DNA of 63,869 nucleotides from CAZJFH01 sp964545205 (GCA_964545205.1 CAZJFH010000024.1:1-63869), one strand, 5' to 3'. Positions 1-10,873 are shown, counted from the first letter of the stretch. The notes: generated from the sequence alone by a model not told the origin. Numbers and translations: made by a program.

Positions 1-730
1 GCAGCGCGGAAATCCGCGCGTCGAACGGCCGGTGCGAGCCCTTGACCGCCTCGACCGACAGCGCGCCGGCGATCACCGCCGCCTTGAAGCCGCGCTCGAT
101 CTCGAACAAGCCGGCCAGCGCCAGCGCCGTCGAGACCTGGGTGCCGTTGATCAGCGCCAGCCCTTCCTTGGCGCGCAGCGCGATCTGCGGCAGGCCGGCG
201 CGCGCCAGGCCTTGCGCCGCCGGCAGCACCACGCCGCCGACGCGGACATGGCCGATGCCCATCAAGACCCCGCACAGATGCGCCAGCGGCGCCAGGTCGC
301 CCGAGGCGCCGACCGAGCCCTTGGACGGCACCACCGGCAGCACGTCGGCATGGTAGAGCGCGAGCAGGGCGTCGACGATCTCCGCCCGCACGCCCGAGGC
401 GCCGACCGCCAGGCTGGCCGCCTTCATCGCCAGCACCAGCCGCACCACCGCATCGGGCAGCGGCGCGCCGACGCCGGTGGCGTGCGAGAGAATCAGGTTG
501 CGCTGCAGGGTATCGAGGTCGTCGGGGGCGATGCGGGTCTGCGCCAGCTTGCCGAAGCCGGTATTGATGCCGTAGACCGCTTCCGCGCCGGCGGCGATGC
601 GCTCGATCACCGCCCGCGACGCCGCCATGCGGGCGCCGGCTTCGGCGTCGAACCGCAAGGGCGGTGCCGTGCGATAGATCGCGCGCAGGGCGTCGAGGCT
701 CAGCCCGCCGGGGGCCAGGGTGATGGTCAT
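1..730 (-). CDS. hutH: Histidine ammonia-lyase, partial (C-terminus beyond the window edge)
   Basis: Converts L-histidine to trans-urocanate and ammonia, the first step of histidine breakdown, in the cytosol. The visible N-terminal ~243 residues contain YGINTGFGKLA, LSHATGVG and the MIO-forming segment GSVGASGDLAPLAH with the canonical Ala-Ser-Gly triad, then LINGTQVSTALAL. The start ATG at 730 overlaps the hutF stop in an ATGA, so the two are translationally coupled. The gene continues past base 1, so completeness cannot be judged. It is the standard HutH of this locus; a divergent paralog lies at 5941. Family call is secure. Confidence 0.95.
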   Translation of the reverse strand, partial: MTITLAPGGLSLDALRAIYRTAPPLRFDAEAGARMAASRAVIERIAAGAEAVYGINTGFGKLAQTRIAPDDLDTLQRNLILSHATGVGAPLPDAVVRLVLAMKAASLAVGASGVRAEIVDALLALYHADVLPVVPSKGSVGASGDLAPLAHLCGVLMGIGHVRVGGVVLPAAQGLARAGLPQIALRAKEGLALINGTQVSTALALAGLFEIERGFKAAVIAGALSVEAVKGSHRPFDARISAL

Positions 731-2091
731 GCGGTCAGCCTCCGTACCGCGTCGCGGAACCGCTCCGCGATCGCCTCCTCCTCGGGATGGCGGCCGCCGC
801 GGATCACCGCCCGACCGCCGACGACGACGTCCTTGACCAGCGGCACGTTGCCGGCGAACACCCAGGCGTCGAGCAGCCTGTCGCCCTGGCGGCCGGCGAG
901 CAGCGGATGCGCGTCGTCGAGCACCACGAGATCGGCGCGCATCCCCGGCGCGATGGCGCCCGCCGCAAGCCCGAGCGCGCGGGCGCCGCCGGCCTGCGCC
1001 GCTTCGACGAGACGCCGTCCGGTCGAGCGCCCGGGTCCGCCGGCGAGCACGGCGCGGCGGCCGCAGATCAGCCGCTGGCCGTATTCCAGCCAGCGCAGTT
1101 CCTCGACCGGGCTGACCGAGACATGGCTGTCCGAGCCGATGCCGAAGCCGCCGCCGGCGCCGAAATACTGCTCCGCCGGGAAGATGCCGTCGCCGAGATT
1201 GGCCTCGGTCGTCGGGCACAGCCCGGCGACGGCGCCGCTGGCCGCCAGCTGCGCGGTCTCGGCCGCGGTCATGTGGGTGGCGTGGACCAGGCACCAGCGA
1301 CCGTCGACCGGCATCTCGTCGAGCAGCCATTCCACCGGCCGCCGCCCGGTATGGGCCAGGCAGTCGGCGACCTCGCGCGGCTGCTCGGCGACGTGGATGT
1401 GGATCGGCCCCTGGGGCGCCGCCGCCACCGTCTCGGCCAGCAGTTCGGCCGGCACGGCGCGCAGGCTGTGCGGGGCGATGCCGATCACGACGTCCGGCGC
1501 CTCGGCGTGGCGGGCGCGCAAGGCTTCGACAAGCCGCGCGAAGCCCGCGCCGTCGCGCACGAAACGGCGCTGGCCCTCGACCGGCGGCCGGCCGCCGAAG
1601 CCGCTCGCCGCGTAGAGCACCGGCAGCATGGTCATCGCGATGCCGGCCTCGCGCGCCGCCGCGATGGCGCGCGAGGCCATTTCGGCGGGATCGGCGTAAT
1701 CCGCGCCGTCGCGGTCGTTGTGCAGGTAATGAAACTCGCCGACCGCGGTGTAGCCGGATTTCAGCATCTCGACATAGAGCTGCGCCGCCACCGCCGCGAA
1801 ATCCTCGGGCGTGATGCGCGCCACCGCGCGGTACATCGCGTCGCGCCAGCTCCAGAAGCCGTCGTCGGCGCCCGCGCCGGAACGCTCGCCGAGCCCGGCG
1901 ATCGCCCGCTGATGGGCATGCGAGTGCAAATTCGGCATTCCGGCCAAGGCCGTGCCGGCGAAACGCTCGGCGCCCTCCGCCTGCGCGCCGCGCTCGACCC
2001 GCATGATCGTGCCGCGCCCGTCGACCGAGACCGCCACCTGCGCCGCCCACCCGTCCGGAAGGAGTGCCTTGTCGAAAAACAGTTTGCGCAT
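727..2091 (-). CDS. hutF: Formimidoylglutamate deiminase
   Basis: Hydrolyses N-formimino-L-glutamate to N-formyl-L-glutamate and ammonia, marking the HutF/HutG branch of histidine degradation; no HutG is visible here. The 454-residue amidohydrolase has the metal-binding NLHSHAHQRAIAG near residue 56, IHIHVAEQ in the middle and the family signature GIGSDSHVSVSPVEELRW toward the C-terminus. Length is normal for HutF. It is divergent from hutI across about 60 bp and overlaps hutH downstream by 4 bp. The ATG at 2091 has only a weak ribosome site. Probably controlled by HutC from the shared intergenic region. Confidence 0.95.
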   Translation of the reverse strand: MRKLFFDKALLPDGWAAQVAVSVDGRGTIMRVERGAQAEGAERFAGTALAGMPNLHSHAHQRAIAGLGERSGAGADDGFWSWRDAMYRAVARITPEDFAAVAAQLYVEMLKSGYTAVGEFHYLHNDRDGADYADPAEMASRAIAAAREAGIAMTMLPVLYAASGFGGRPPVEGQRRFVRDGAGFARLVEALRARHAEAPDVVIGIAPHSLRAVPAELLAETVAAAPQGPIHIHVAEQPREVADCLAHTGRRPVEWLLDEMPVDGRWCLVHATHMTAAETAQLAASGAVAGLCPTTEANLGDGIFPAEQYFGAGGGFGIGSDSHVSVSPVEELRWLEYGQRLICGRRAVLAGGPGRSTGRRLVEAAQAGGARALGLAAGAIAPGMRADLVVLDDAHPLLAGRQGDRLLDAWVFAGNVPLVKDVVVGGRAVIRGGRHPEEEAIAERFRDAVRRLTA

Positions 2092-2105
2092 GCCGCACCC
2101 GCCGC

Positions 2106-2136
2106 TAGTATGAATAACCTATACAAGCTTAGACAA
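2106..2136. promoter_or_regulatory. Candidate HutC operator / divergent promoter region
   Basis: The 60-bp gap between divergent hutF and hutI holds the only AT-rich patch around. It contains GTAT-N9-ATAC (2109-2125) and, read on the minus strand, two direct half-sites TTGTCTA and TTGTATA. Known HutC operators of other proteobacteria resemble TTGTAT/ATACAA half-sites, so this is the likely binding place. The exact operator and the -35/-10 boxes cannot be fixed from sequence alone. Confidence 0.4.
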
Positions 2137-2151
2137 CATCGGCGCAAGCCC

Positions 2152-3384
2152 GTGACCCACCGCTGGGATTCAATCTGGATCGACGTGCATCTGGCGACAA
2201 TGGCGCCGGACGGCCCGGCCTACGGCGCGATCCCCGACGGCGCGCTGGGCATCAAGGACGGGCGCATCGTCCATGTCGGGCGGCGCGACGCCCTGCCGGC
2301 GGCGCCGCAGGACCTGGCCGAGGTCGTCCATTCCGGCGGCGGCTGCTGGCTGACGCCGGGGCTGATCGACTGCCATACGCATCTGGTTTACGCCGGCAAT
2401 CGCGCCAACGAATTCGAGATGCGGCTGAACGGCGCCTCCTACGAGGAGATCGCCCGCGCCGGCGGCGGCATCGTCGCGACCGTGCGCGCCACCCGCGCCG
2501 CCGACGAGCCGCACCTCGTCGCCGAGAGCCTGCCGCGGCTCGACTCGCTGCTGGCCGAGGGCGTCACCACCGTCGAGATCAAGTCGGGCTACGGCCTCGA
2601 CACCGAGGCCGAGCTGCGCATCCTGCGCGCCGCCCGCCGGCTGGCCTCATTGCGGCCGGTGCAGGTGTCGCCGACCTTCCTCGGCGCCCATGCGGTGCCC
2701 CCCGAGGCCAAGGCCGATCCCGAGGCCTACGTGACCCGGGTCTGCGACGAGATGATCCCTCGCGTCGCCGCCGGGGGCCTCGCCGAGGCGGTCGACGCCT
2801 TCTGCGAGGGCATCGGCTTCTCGCCGGCGCAGACGCGGCGCGTGTTCGAGGCGGCGCGCCGCCACGGCCTGGCCGTCAAGCTGCATGCCGAGCAGCTCAG
2901 CAATCTCGGCGGCGCCGCCCTGGTCGCCGAATTCGGCGGCCTGTCGGCGGACCATGTCGAGCATCTCGACGAGGCCGGCGCCGCTGCCATGGCCGAGGCC
3001 GGCACCGTCGCCGTGCTGCTGCCCGGCGCCTTCTACTTCCTGCGCGAGACCAGGAAGCCGCCGGTCGCGATGCTGCGCCGCCACTGCGTAGCCATGGCCG
3101 TGGCAACCGACTGCAATCCCGGCACGTCGCCGGCAACCTCGCTGCTGCTGATGCTCAACATGGCATGCACCCTGTTCGGCCTGACGCCCGAGGAGGCCCT
3201 GGCCGGCGTCACCCGCGAGGCCGCCCGCGCGCTGGGCAAGGCCGATCGCGGCATGCTGGCGCCGGGGCTGCGGGCCGACCTGGCGCTGTGGCACATCGGC
3301 GCCCCGGCCGAGCTGGCCTACGCCATCGGCTTCAATCCCTGCGCCGCCGTGGTCAACGGCGGCCGCCGCCGGGAGCCGCGGTGA
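2152..3384 (+). CDS. hutI: Imidazolonepropionase
   Basis: Opens the ring of 4-imidazolone-5-propionate to give formimino-glutamate, the third step of the pathway. The 410-residue amidohydrolase shows LIDCHTHLVYAGNRANEFE near residue 76, KLHAEQLSN in the middle and VATDCNPGTSP near the C-terminus, covering the metal ligands and substrate site. I chose GTG at 2152 because the protein then begins at the usual place; an in-frame ATG at 2110 lies inside the putative operator and would add 14 unconserved residues. It overlaps hutC by one base (TGATG). Confidence 0.95.
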   Translation: MTHRWDSIWIDVHLATMAPDGPAYGAIPDGALGIKDGRIVHVGRRDALPAAPQDLAEVVHSGGGCWLTPGLIDCHTHLVYAGNRANEFEMRLNGASYEEIARAGGGIVATVRATRAADEPHLVAESLPRLDSLLAEGVTTVEIKSGYGLDTEAELRILRAARRLASLRPVQVSPTFLGAHAVPPEAKADPEAYVTRVCDEMIPRVAAGGLAEAVDAFCEGIGFSPAQTRRVFEAARRHGLAVKLHAEQLSNLGGAALVAEFGGLSADHVEHLDEAGAAAMAEAGTVAVLLPGAFYFLRETRKPPVAMLRRHCVAMAVATDCNPGTSPATSLLLMLNMACTLFGLTPEEALAGVTREAARALGKADRGMLAPGLRADLALWHIGAPAELAYAIGFNPCAAVVNGGRRREPR

Positions 3385-4121
3385 TGAGCCAGCCGCTCTA
3401 CGGCCGCATCAAGGACGCGATCCGCCGCAAGATCCTGTCGGGCGACTGGGCCGAAGGCTTCCGATTGCCGTCGGAGAACGCGCTGCTCGTCGAGTTCGGC
3501 GTCAGCCGCATGACCGTGCACCGCGCCCTGCGCGAGCTGACCAGCGAGGGCCTGCTGACCCGGGTTCAGGGCCTGGGCACCTTCGTCGCCGGCCGCCGGC
3601 CAGTGGTCTCGGTGGTCGAGCTGCGCAGCGTCGCCCGCGAGATCGCCGACCGCGGCAACGGCCATCGCGCCACCGTGCGCAAGCTCGAAGCGGTGACCGC
3701 CGACGAGCGCCTCGGCCGCGAGTTCAACCTGCCCCAGGGCGCGCGGCTGTTCCACTCGGTGATCGTCCACTGCGAGAACGAGGTGCCGATCCAGTACGAG
3801 GAGCGCTGGGTGAATCCGGCGGTGGCGCCCGATTATCTGAACCAGGACTTCGCGGCCCAGACGCCGACCGACTACCTGATGCAGCTCGAAAGCGCGCCCG
3901 AGGTCGAGCAGGTGATCGAGGCGGTGCTGCCGACCCCCGAAACGGCCCAGGCCCTGGCCATCGACGTGCGCCAGCCCTGCCTGCGGGTGACGCGGCGCAC
4001 ATGGCGCGGCCGCCAGGTGGTGACCGTGGCGCATCTGGTCCATCCCGGCAGCCGCTACCGCCTGGGCACCCGCTTCCAGGCCGGCCTGCCGAGCGGCGCC
4101 GAGACGGCGGGGGCGTGGTGA
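3384..4121 (+). CDS. hutC: GntR-family histidine utilisation repressor
   Basis: A 245-residue transcription factor with an N-terminal GntR winged helix (roughly residues 5-70, including LPSENALLVEFGVSRMTVHR) and a C-terminal UTRA ligand domain with IQYEERWVNP and VTRRTWR. HutC proteins repress hut operons and release DNA on binding urocanate; that is family knowledge. Its place between hutI and hutU and the 1-bp stop/start overlap with hutI support the name. It likely represses both divergent hut transcripts from the 2092-2151 gap. Confidence 0.93.
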   Translation: MSQPLYGRIKDAIRRKILSGDWAEGFRLPSENALLVEFGVSRMTVHRALRELTSEGLLTRVQGLGTFVAGRRPVVSVVELRSVAREIADRGNGHRATVRKLEAVTADERLGREFNLPQGARLFHSVIVHCENEVPIQYEERWVNPAVAPDYLNQDFAAQTPTDYLMQLESAPEVEQVIEAVLPTPETAQALAIDVRQPCLRVTRRTWRGRQVVTVAHLVHPGSRYRLGTRFQAGLPSGAETAGAW

Positions 4122-4154
4122 TGGTGGGGATAGGAAGCGCGGCGCCCGGGCGGC

Positions 4155-4235
4155 CTTGGAGCGCGCGTCTTCAGACGCGCAGTTCTTTGGGTGGGGGCGG
4201 GCAAGCACTGCGGGTCTGGAGCAGCGCGCTCCAAG
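4155..4235. repeat. 81-bp palindromic element with perfect 12-bp terminal inverted repeats
   Basis: The element begins CTTGGAGCGCGC (4155-4166) and ends with the exact reverse complement GCGCGCTCCAAG (4224-4235). Inside the left end is a second palindrome, GCGCGTCT-TC-AGACGCGC. It sits in the 146-bp gap between hutC and hutU. It looks like a small non-autonomous or REP-type dispersed element. No other copy was noticed in the window. Confidence 0.7.
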
Positions 4236-4267
4236 AACACAAACGTGACCAACAAGGACGGTACCTG

Positions 4268-5940
<1,673 letters not shown>

Positions 5941-5944
<4 letters not shown>

Positions 5945-7494
5945 GCATGGAGCGCGTGCTGCTCGACGGCGGCTCACTGACGGTGGGCCAGGTCGCCACC
6001 GTCGCCCGCGACGGCGGCGACGTCGACCTGACGCGCGAGGCCTGGGCCAAGGTCGCCGAGGGCGAGGCCCTGTTGCGGCGCATGGTCGCCCAAGGCCATC
6101 CGATCTACGGCGTCACCACCGGCTTCGGCGCGCTCGACGGCCGGCCGGTGGCCCCGACCGCCAACCGCGCCCAGCAGCAGAACCTGCTGCGCAGCCATGC
6201 CGCCAGCGTGAGCGAGCCGCTGCCCGACGACGCGGTGCGGGCGATGATGGTGATCCGCGCCAACTGCCTGGCCAGCGGCCTGACCGGCGTCAACGCCGCC
6301 ACCCTGAAGGCGCTGCTGGCGATGCTCGCGGCCGGCGTCATCCCGCGGGTGCCGCGGCGCGGCGCCTTGGGCGCCTGCGGCGACCTGGCGCCGCTGGCGC
6401 ATATGGTGCTGCCGCTGCTCGGCGACGGCCGGGCGCGGCTGCGCGGCGAGACGGCGTGGCGGCCGGGGGCGGAGGTGATGGCTGCCGCCGGCATCGCCCT
6501 GCCCGACATCTCCGGCCGCGACGGCATCGCGCTGATCAACGGCACCGAGCAGACGACGGCGGTCGGCTGCCTGGCCCTGGCCGACGCCGAGCGCCTTGTC
6601 GTCGCCGCCGAGGCGGTGGCGGCGCTGTCGATGGAAGCTTTGGGCGCCGTCAACGACAGCTTCGACGAGCGCGTCGCGCTCGCCAAGCCGCATCCCGGCC
6701 AGATCGCCACCTCTGCGCATCTGCGCGCCCTGACCAAGGACAGCGCCGCCGTGCTGCCGCCGCGGCCGTCGCGGCTGCGCGACGCGCTGTCGCTGCGCTG
6801 CATCCCGCAGGTGCTCGGCGCCGTCCGTGATGCCGTCGCCCATGCCCGGCAGACGCTGGAGATCGAGATCAACGCCGTCAACGACAACCCGATCTTCGGC
6901 CTCGCCGACGGCTGGGTGACGTCGAATTCTGGCAATTTCCACGGCCAGCGCGCCGGCGAGGTGCTCGACTTCCTGGCGACCAGCCTGACCTCGCTGGCGG
7001 TGATCAGCGAGCGCCGCTCGGCGCGGCTGGTCGACGAGCACGGCAACGGCGGCCTGCCGGCCTTCCTGATCCACCCGGCGGCGGCGCAGGGCGAGAACTC
7101 GGGCTTCATGCTGGCCCAGTACACCGCCGCGGCGCTGGTGGCCGATCTGCGCTGCCGCTCCGTTCCGGCCTCGATCCAGTCGATCCCGGTCTGCGCCAAT
7201 ACCGAAGACCACGTACCTCTGTCGCCGTTGGCGGCCGACAGGGCCTGCTTTACCGTCGAAACGGCCTGGAACGTGGTGGCGATCGAGCTGCTGCTCGCGG
7301 CTCAGGCGATGGATTTGCGCGGCATCGCGCCGGCGCCGGCGCTGCGGGGCCTGCACGCGGCGTTGCGGGCTCGGGTGCCGGTGATGATTCGCGACCGCGT
7401 CATGTCGGACGACATCGCGGCCGCCGAAGCCGTGGTGCGGGATTTCGCGCCACTGGAAAACACAGAAACGCATAGCAGAGGAGAAGCGGGATGA
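5941..7494 (+). CDS. HutH-like aromatic amino acid lyase with a Cys in the MIO triad
   Basis: A 517-residue member of the histidine/phenylalanine/tyrosine ammonia-lyase family. Conserved blocks include YGVTTGFGALDG, RSHAASVSEPL, LINGTEQTTA, NAVNDNP and TSNSGNFHGQ. The MIO-forming triad is Ala145-Cys146-Gly147 (GALGACGDLAPLAH) where nearly all members have Ala-Ser-Gly; the codon is TGC. The Ser-to-Cys exchange is reported to be tolerated in Pseudomonas putida HAL, so activity is possible. The Ser-His pair of RSHAAS favours a histidine-type substrate over phenylalanine, but specificity is uncertain. It overlaps hutU and the following TRAP gene by ATGA, so all are co-translated. Confidence 0.85.
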
Positions 7495-8591
7495 ATCGTC
7501 GTTCGTTTCTGAAGGCCGGCACCGCCGGTGCCGCCGCCGTCGCCGCCAGCACGCTGGCCGCTCCCGCCATCGCCCAGGGCCGCGAGCGCTGGACCATGGT
7601 GACCAGCTGGCCGCGCAACCTGCCCGGCCCAGGCGTTGCCGCCAACATGCTGGCCGAGCGCATCACCGCGCTGTCCGGCGGCCGGCTCGAGGTCAAGGTC
7701 TCGGCCGCCGGCGAGCTGGTTCCCGGCCGCGGCGTGTTCGACGCCGTCTCGCAGGGCACCGCCCAGCTCTACCACTCGGTGCCGGCCTATTGGGGCTCGA
7801 AGTCCAAGGGCATCCTGTTGTTCGGCTCGCAGCCGTTCGGCCTCACCGCGATCGAGCAGAGCGGCTGGCTGAACCACGGCGGCGGCCAGGCGCTGTACGA
7901 GGAGATGTACGGCCGCTTCGGCATCCAGCCGTTCCTGTGCGGCAATTCCGGCGCTCAGTGGTTCGGCTGGTTCCGCAACGAGATCAAGTCGGCCGACGAC
8001 CTGCGCGGCCTGCGCTTCCGCACCGCCGGCCTCAACAGCGAGGTCTTGTCGCGGCTCGGCATGGCCGTGCAGGCGATGGGCGGGCCCGAGATGTTCCAGG
8101 CGCTGCAGTCGGGCACGCTCGACGCCGGCGAGTTCATCGGCCCGTGGACCGACAGCGCGCTCGGCTTCTATCAGGTTGCCAAGAACTACTACTACCCGAC
8201 CATCGGCGAGCCGAGCTCGGCCGAGGAATGCGGCGTCAACAAGGCCGCCTACGACAAGCTGCCCGACGACCTCAAGCAGGCGGTCCGGCTGGCCTGCCAG
8301 TCGCTCTACGACCAGGTGCTGACCGAGTACAACAGCAACAACGCCAAGGCGCTGCCGATGCTGGTCAAGGAGCACGGCGTCCAGCCCAAGGCCCTGCCCG
8401 AGGATGTCGTCAAGGCGATCGGCAACGCCGCCGGCGAGGTGATGGCCGAGATGGCCGAGGACCAGGACGAGCTGGTCAAGCGCATCGCCCGCTCGTTCAT
8501 CGAGTACCGCAGCCTGACCACCGGCTACATGAAATATGCCGACGGCGGCTTCTACGCGGCGCGCGCGCTCGACTACAAGTACCCGGGCTGA
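7491..8591 (+). CDS. dctP: TRAP transporter substrate-binding protein (DctP family)
   Basis: A 366-residue periplasmic binding protein that delivers a carboxylate-type ligand to the DctQM membrane pair. It begins with a twin-arginine-like signal (NRRSFLKAG, then an Ala-rich segment ending APAIAQG). The body has the DctP pattern of AERITALSGGRLEVKV, an Arg-containing LRGLRFRTAG and FQALQSGTLDAGEF. Its ATG overlaps the stop of the Cys-type lyase gene, so its ligand is probably a substrate or product of this hut locus, such as histidine, urocanate or a relative. That is inference from context. Confidence 0.92.
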   Translation: MNRRSFLKAGTAGAAAVAASTLAAPAIAQGRERWTMVTSWPRNLPGPGVAANMLAERITALSGGRLEVKVSAAGELVPGRGVFDAVSQGTAQLYHSVPAYWGSKSKGILLFGSQPFGLTAIEQSGWLNHGGGQALYEEMYGRFGIQPFLCGNSGAQWFGWFRNEIKSADDLRGLRFRTAGLNSEVLSRLGMAVQAMGGPEMFQALQSGTLDAGEFIGPWTDSALGFYQVAKNYYYPTIGEPSSAEECGVNKAAYDKLPDDLKQAVRLACQSLYDQVLTEYNSNNAKALPMLVKEHGVQPKALPEDVVKAIGNAAGEVMAEMAEDQDELVKRIARSFIEYRSLTTGYMKYADGGFYAARALDYKYPG

Positions 8592-8608
8592 CCCCCACCG
8601 CCCCTCCT

Positions 8609-8672
8609 CGTCACCCCCGCGAAAGCGGCGGGCCATGCCGCCGCATGGATTCCCGCTTTCGCGGGGGTGACG
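8609..8672. repeat. Long palindromic intergenic repeat
   Basis: Two perfect 20-bp arms (8609-8628 and 8653-8672) flank a 24-bp spacer between dctP and dctQ. The core CCCGCGAAAGCGG and CCGCTTTCGCGGG matches a dispersed proteobacterial intergenic palindrome that I recognise by pattern. It could form a strong hairpin and lower expression of dctQM relative to dctP, which is a common need in TRAP operons. Confidence 0.75.
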
Positions 8673-8703
8673 GGGCGGGAGAACACTGATCCCCAGGAAT
8701 TCC

Positions 8704-9255
8704 ATGGCCCGCCTGCTGCTGCGCCTCGCCCGCCTGCTCGACACCGTCAACGCCGCCGTGGGCGCCGTCGCCATGTGGCTGGCGGTAGGCATGGTGGTGG
8801 TGCAGTTCGGCATCGTCGTGCTGCGCTACGTGTTCGGCATGAGTTCGATCTTCGTCAGCGAGCTCGAGCTCTACATGCACGGCGCGCTGTTCATGCTCGG
8901 CGCCGGCTACACGCTGTTGCGCGACGGGCATGTCCGGGTCGACATCTTCTACGGCGCGATGCCGCCGCGGCGGAAGGCAATCATCGACCTGTTCGGCACG
9001 GTGGCCTTCCTGGTCCCGACCTGCGTCGTCGTGCTGGTCTACACCTGGCCCTTCGTCGTCAATTCCTGGGCGATCCGCGAGGGATCAATCTCGGTCGGTG
9101 GCATCCCCGCCTCGTACCTGCTGAAGACGCTGATCCCGGCCTTCGCCGCGCTGGTCCTGGTCCAGGGCGTGGCGCTGGCCCTGCGCAGCCTGGCGGTGCT
9201 GCTGGGCGCGCCGCCGCCCGAGCCGCCGGCCGGCATCGCGGAGGCCGGGTCGTGA
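8704..9255 (+). CDS. dctQ: TRAP transporter small permease (DctQ family)
   Basis: A 183-residue four-helix membrane protein. Hydrophobic stretches fall near residues 17-40, 54-72, 92-115 and 134-158. The family pattern is visible in VVLRYVFGMSSIFVSELELYMHG and LRDGHVRVDIFY. It forms the membrane part with the following DctM. The ATG at 8704 lies after the palindromic repeat, and its stop overlaps the GTG of dctM by four bases. Confidence 0.92.
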   Translation: MARLLLRLARLLDTVNAAVGAVAMWLAVGMVVVQFGIVVLRYVFGMSSIFVSELELYMHGALFMLGAGYTLLRDGHVRVDIFYGAMPPRRKAIIDLFGTVAFLVPTCVVVLVYTWPFVVNSWAIREGSISVGGIPASYLLKTLIPAFAALVLVQGVALALRSLAVLLGAPPPEPPAGIAEAGS

Positions 9256-10832
9256 TCGAGGCGCTGCTCGGCAATCTCGACCTGTTGATGTTCGCCGCCC
9301 TGTGCGGCGGCATCCTGCTCGGCTATCCGGTGGTATTCACGCTGGCCGGCATCGGCATCGCCTTCGGCGTGCTGGGCTGGGCGGTCGGCATCTTCAACAT
9401 GGGGCTGATGGCGGCGCTGGCGCCGCGTGTGTTCAGCATCATGACCAATGAGATCCTGCTGGCGATCCCCCTGTTCGTGCTGATGGGCGTGATCCTGGAG
9501 CGCGCCCGCATCGCCGAGGAACTGCTGGAAGAGATGGGCCGGCTGTTCGGGTCCTTGCGCGGCGGCCTGGCGGTCTCGGTGATCCTGGTCGGCATGCTGC
9601 TCGCCGCCTCGACCGGCATCGTCGGGGCGACGGTGGTGACGATGGCGCTGATCGCCATGCCGACCATGCTGCGCAACGGCTATTCCAAGTCGCTGAGTTC
9701 GGGCGTCATCGTCTCGGCCGGCACGCTGGGCCAGATCATTCCGCCGTCGACGATGCTGATCATCCTGGCCGAGGTGATGTCGTCGGGCTATCAGCAGGCC
9801 CAGTTCACGATGGGCAAGTTCACCATCGAGACGATCAGCGTCGGCGACGTCTTCGCGGCGGCGCTGCTGCCCGGCCTGTGCCTGGTGGCGCTCTACGTCA
9901 CCTACATCCTGGTGCTGGCCTTCGTCAGCCCGGCCAAGGCGCCGGCGCTGCCGCGCGAGCACCACCTGCCGCTGCTGGAGGTGCTGCGCCATCTGTCGCG
10001 CGTGCTGGTGCCGCCGATCGTGCTGATCGTCGCCGTGCTCGGCTCGATCCTAGGCGGCATCGCCACCCCGACCGAGGCCGCCGCCGTCGGCGCGATCGGC
10101 GCGCTGATGCTTGGCGCGCCGCGCTTCCAGCCCAAGAAGTCGAACCGGCCGTTCATCGCCGCCGCGGCGGCGATCGTCGCCATGCTGGTGCTGACCAGCT
10201 TCCTCGATCTGCGCATCGGCCGCGCCCAGGCCAGCGCCGCCGAGCAGGCCGGTACCTGGGTCGCCGGGGCGCTGACCGCCATCGTCTTCTGGGGCATCGG
10301 CGTGGCGCTGTGGCGGGCTTTGCGCGTCGGCGTGCTGCGGCCGGTGCTGTCCTCGACCATGGTCATCACCTCGATGATCTTCGCGATGATGATCGGCGCC
10401 TCGGTGTTCTCGCTGGTGTTCCGCGGCCTGGGCGGCGACGTCCGCGTCGAGGAGTTTCTGACCGGCATGCCCGGCGGCGAGACCGCGGCCCTGGTGTTCG
10501 TGATGGCCGTCGTGTTCGTTATGGGCTTCTTCCTCGACTTCGTCGAGATCTCGGTGATCGTGCTGCCGATCGTGGTGCCGATCCTGCTGGCGATGGGCAT
10601 GGACCCGATCTGGCTGGCGGTGCTGCTGGCGATCAACCTGCAGACGAGTTTCCTTACCCCGCCCTTCGGCTTCTCGCTGTTCTACCTGCGCGGCGCCGCG
10701 CCGCCCGAGGTCGAGACCCTGGACATCTACCGCGGCATCATCCCGTTCGTGATCCTACAGATCATTGGCATGGCGGTGATCTGGTCGATACCCGCCATCG
10801 CCACTTGGCTGCCGCGGCTGCTGTTCCGGTGA
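9252..10832 (+). CDS. dctM: TRAP transporter large permease, extended (DctM family)
   Basis: Large membrane subunit of the TRAP transporter. It starts with GTG at 9252 in a GTGA overlap with dctQ. The family blocks ATVVTMALIAMPTML, GTLGQIIPPSTMLIIL, GGIATPTEAAAVGAIGAL and FLTPPFGFSLFYLRG are present. At 526 residues it is about 90 longer than the usual ~430. The extra length is a hydrophobic insert after the ATPTEAAAVG block, around residues 295-365, seen as two further membrane segments. Such long DctM forms exist in some TRAP systems. It is the last gene of this operon. Confidence 0.92.
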   Translation: MIEALLGNLDLLMFAALCGGILLGYPVVFTLAGIGIAFGVLGWAVGIFNMGLMAALAPRVFSIMTNEILLAIPLFVLMGVILERARIAEELLEEMGRLFGSLRGGLAVSVILVGMLLAASTGIVGATVVTMALIAMPTMLRNGYSKSLSSGVIVSAGTLGQIIPPSTMLIILAEVMSSGYQQAQFTMGKFTIETISVGDVFAAALLPGLCLVALYVTYILVLAFVSPAKAPALPREHHLPLLEVLRHLSRVLVPPIVLIVAVLGSILGGIATPTEAAAVGAIGALMLGAPRFQPKKSNRPFIAAAAAIVAMLVLTSFLDLRIGRAQASAAEQAGTWVAGALTAIVFWGIGVALWRALRVGVLRPVLSSTMVITSMIFAMMIGASVFSLVFRGLGGDVRVEEFLTGMPGGETAALVFVMAVVFVMGFFLDFVEISVIVLPIVVPILLAMGMDPIWLAVLLAINLQTSFLTPPFGFSLFYLRGAAPPEVETLDIYRGIIPFVILQIIGMAVIWSIPAIATWLPRLLFR

Positions 10833-10839
10833 GGCAAAT

Positions 10840-10865
10840 GCGGCGCCGGCCGGAGCCGGCGCCGC
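10840..10865. terminator. Strong GC hairpin after dctM
   Basis: Perfect 11-bp arms (10840-10850 and 10855-10865) with a CGGA loop lie 8 bp after the dctM stop. No T-run follows, so it is a hairpin-type or Rho-assisted terminator at best. It marks the end of the hut/TRAP operon. Confidence 0.6.
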
Positions 10866-10873
10866 CCATCGCC

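Noticed and set aside
2110..2151. N-terminal extension of HutI from ATG 2110
   Set aside because: The extra residues are not family-like and the start would lie inside the putative operator.
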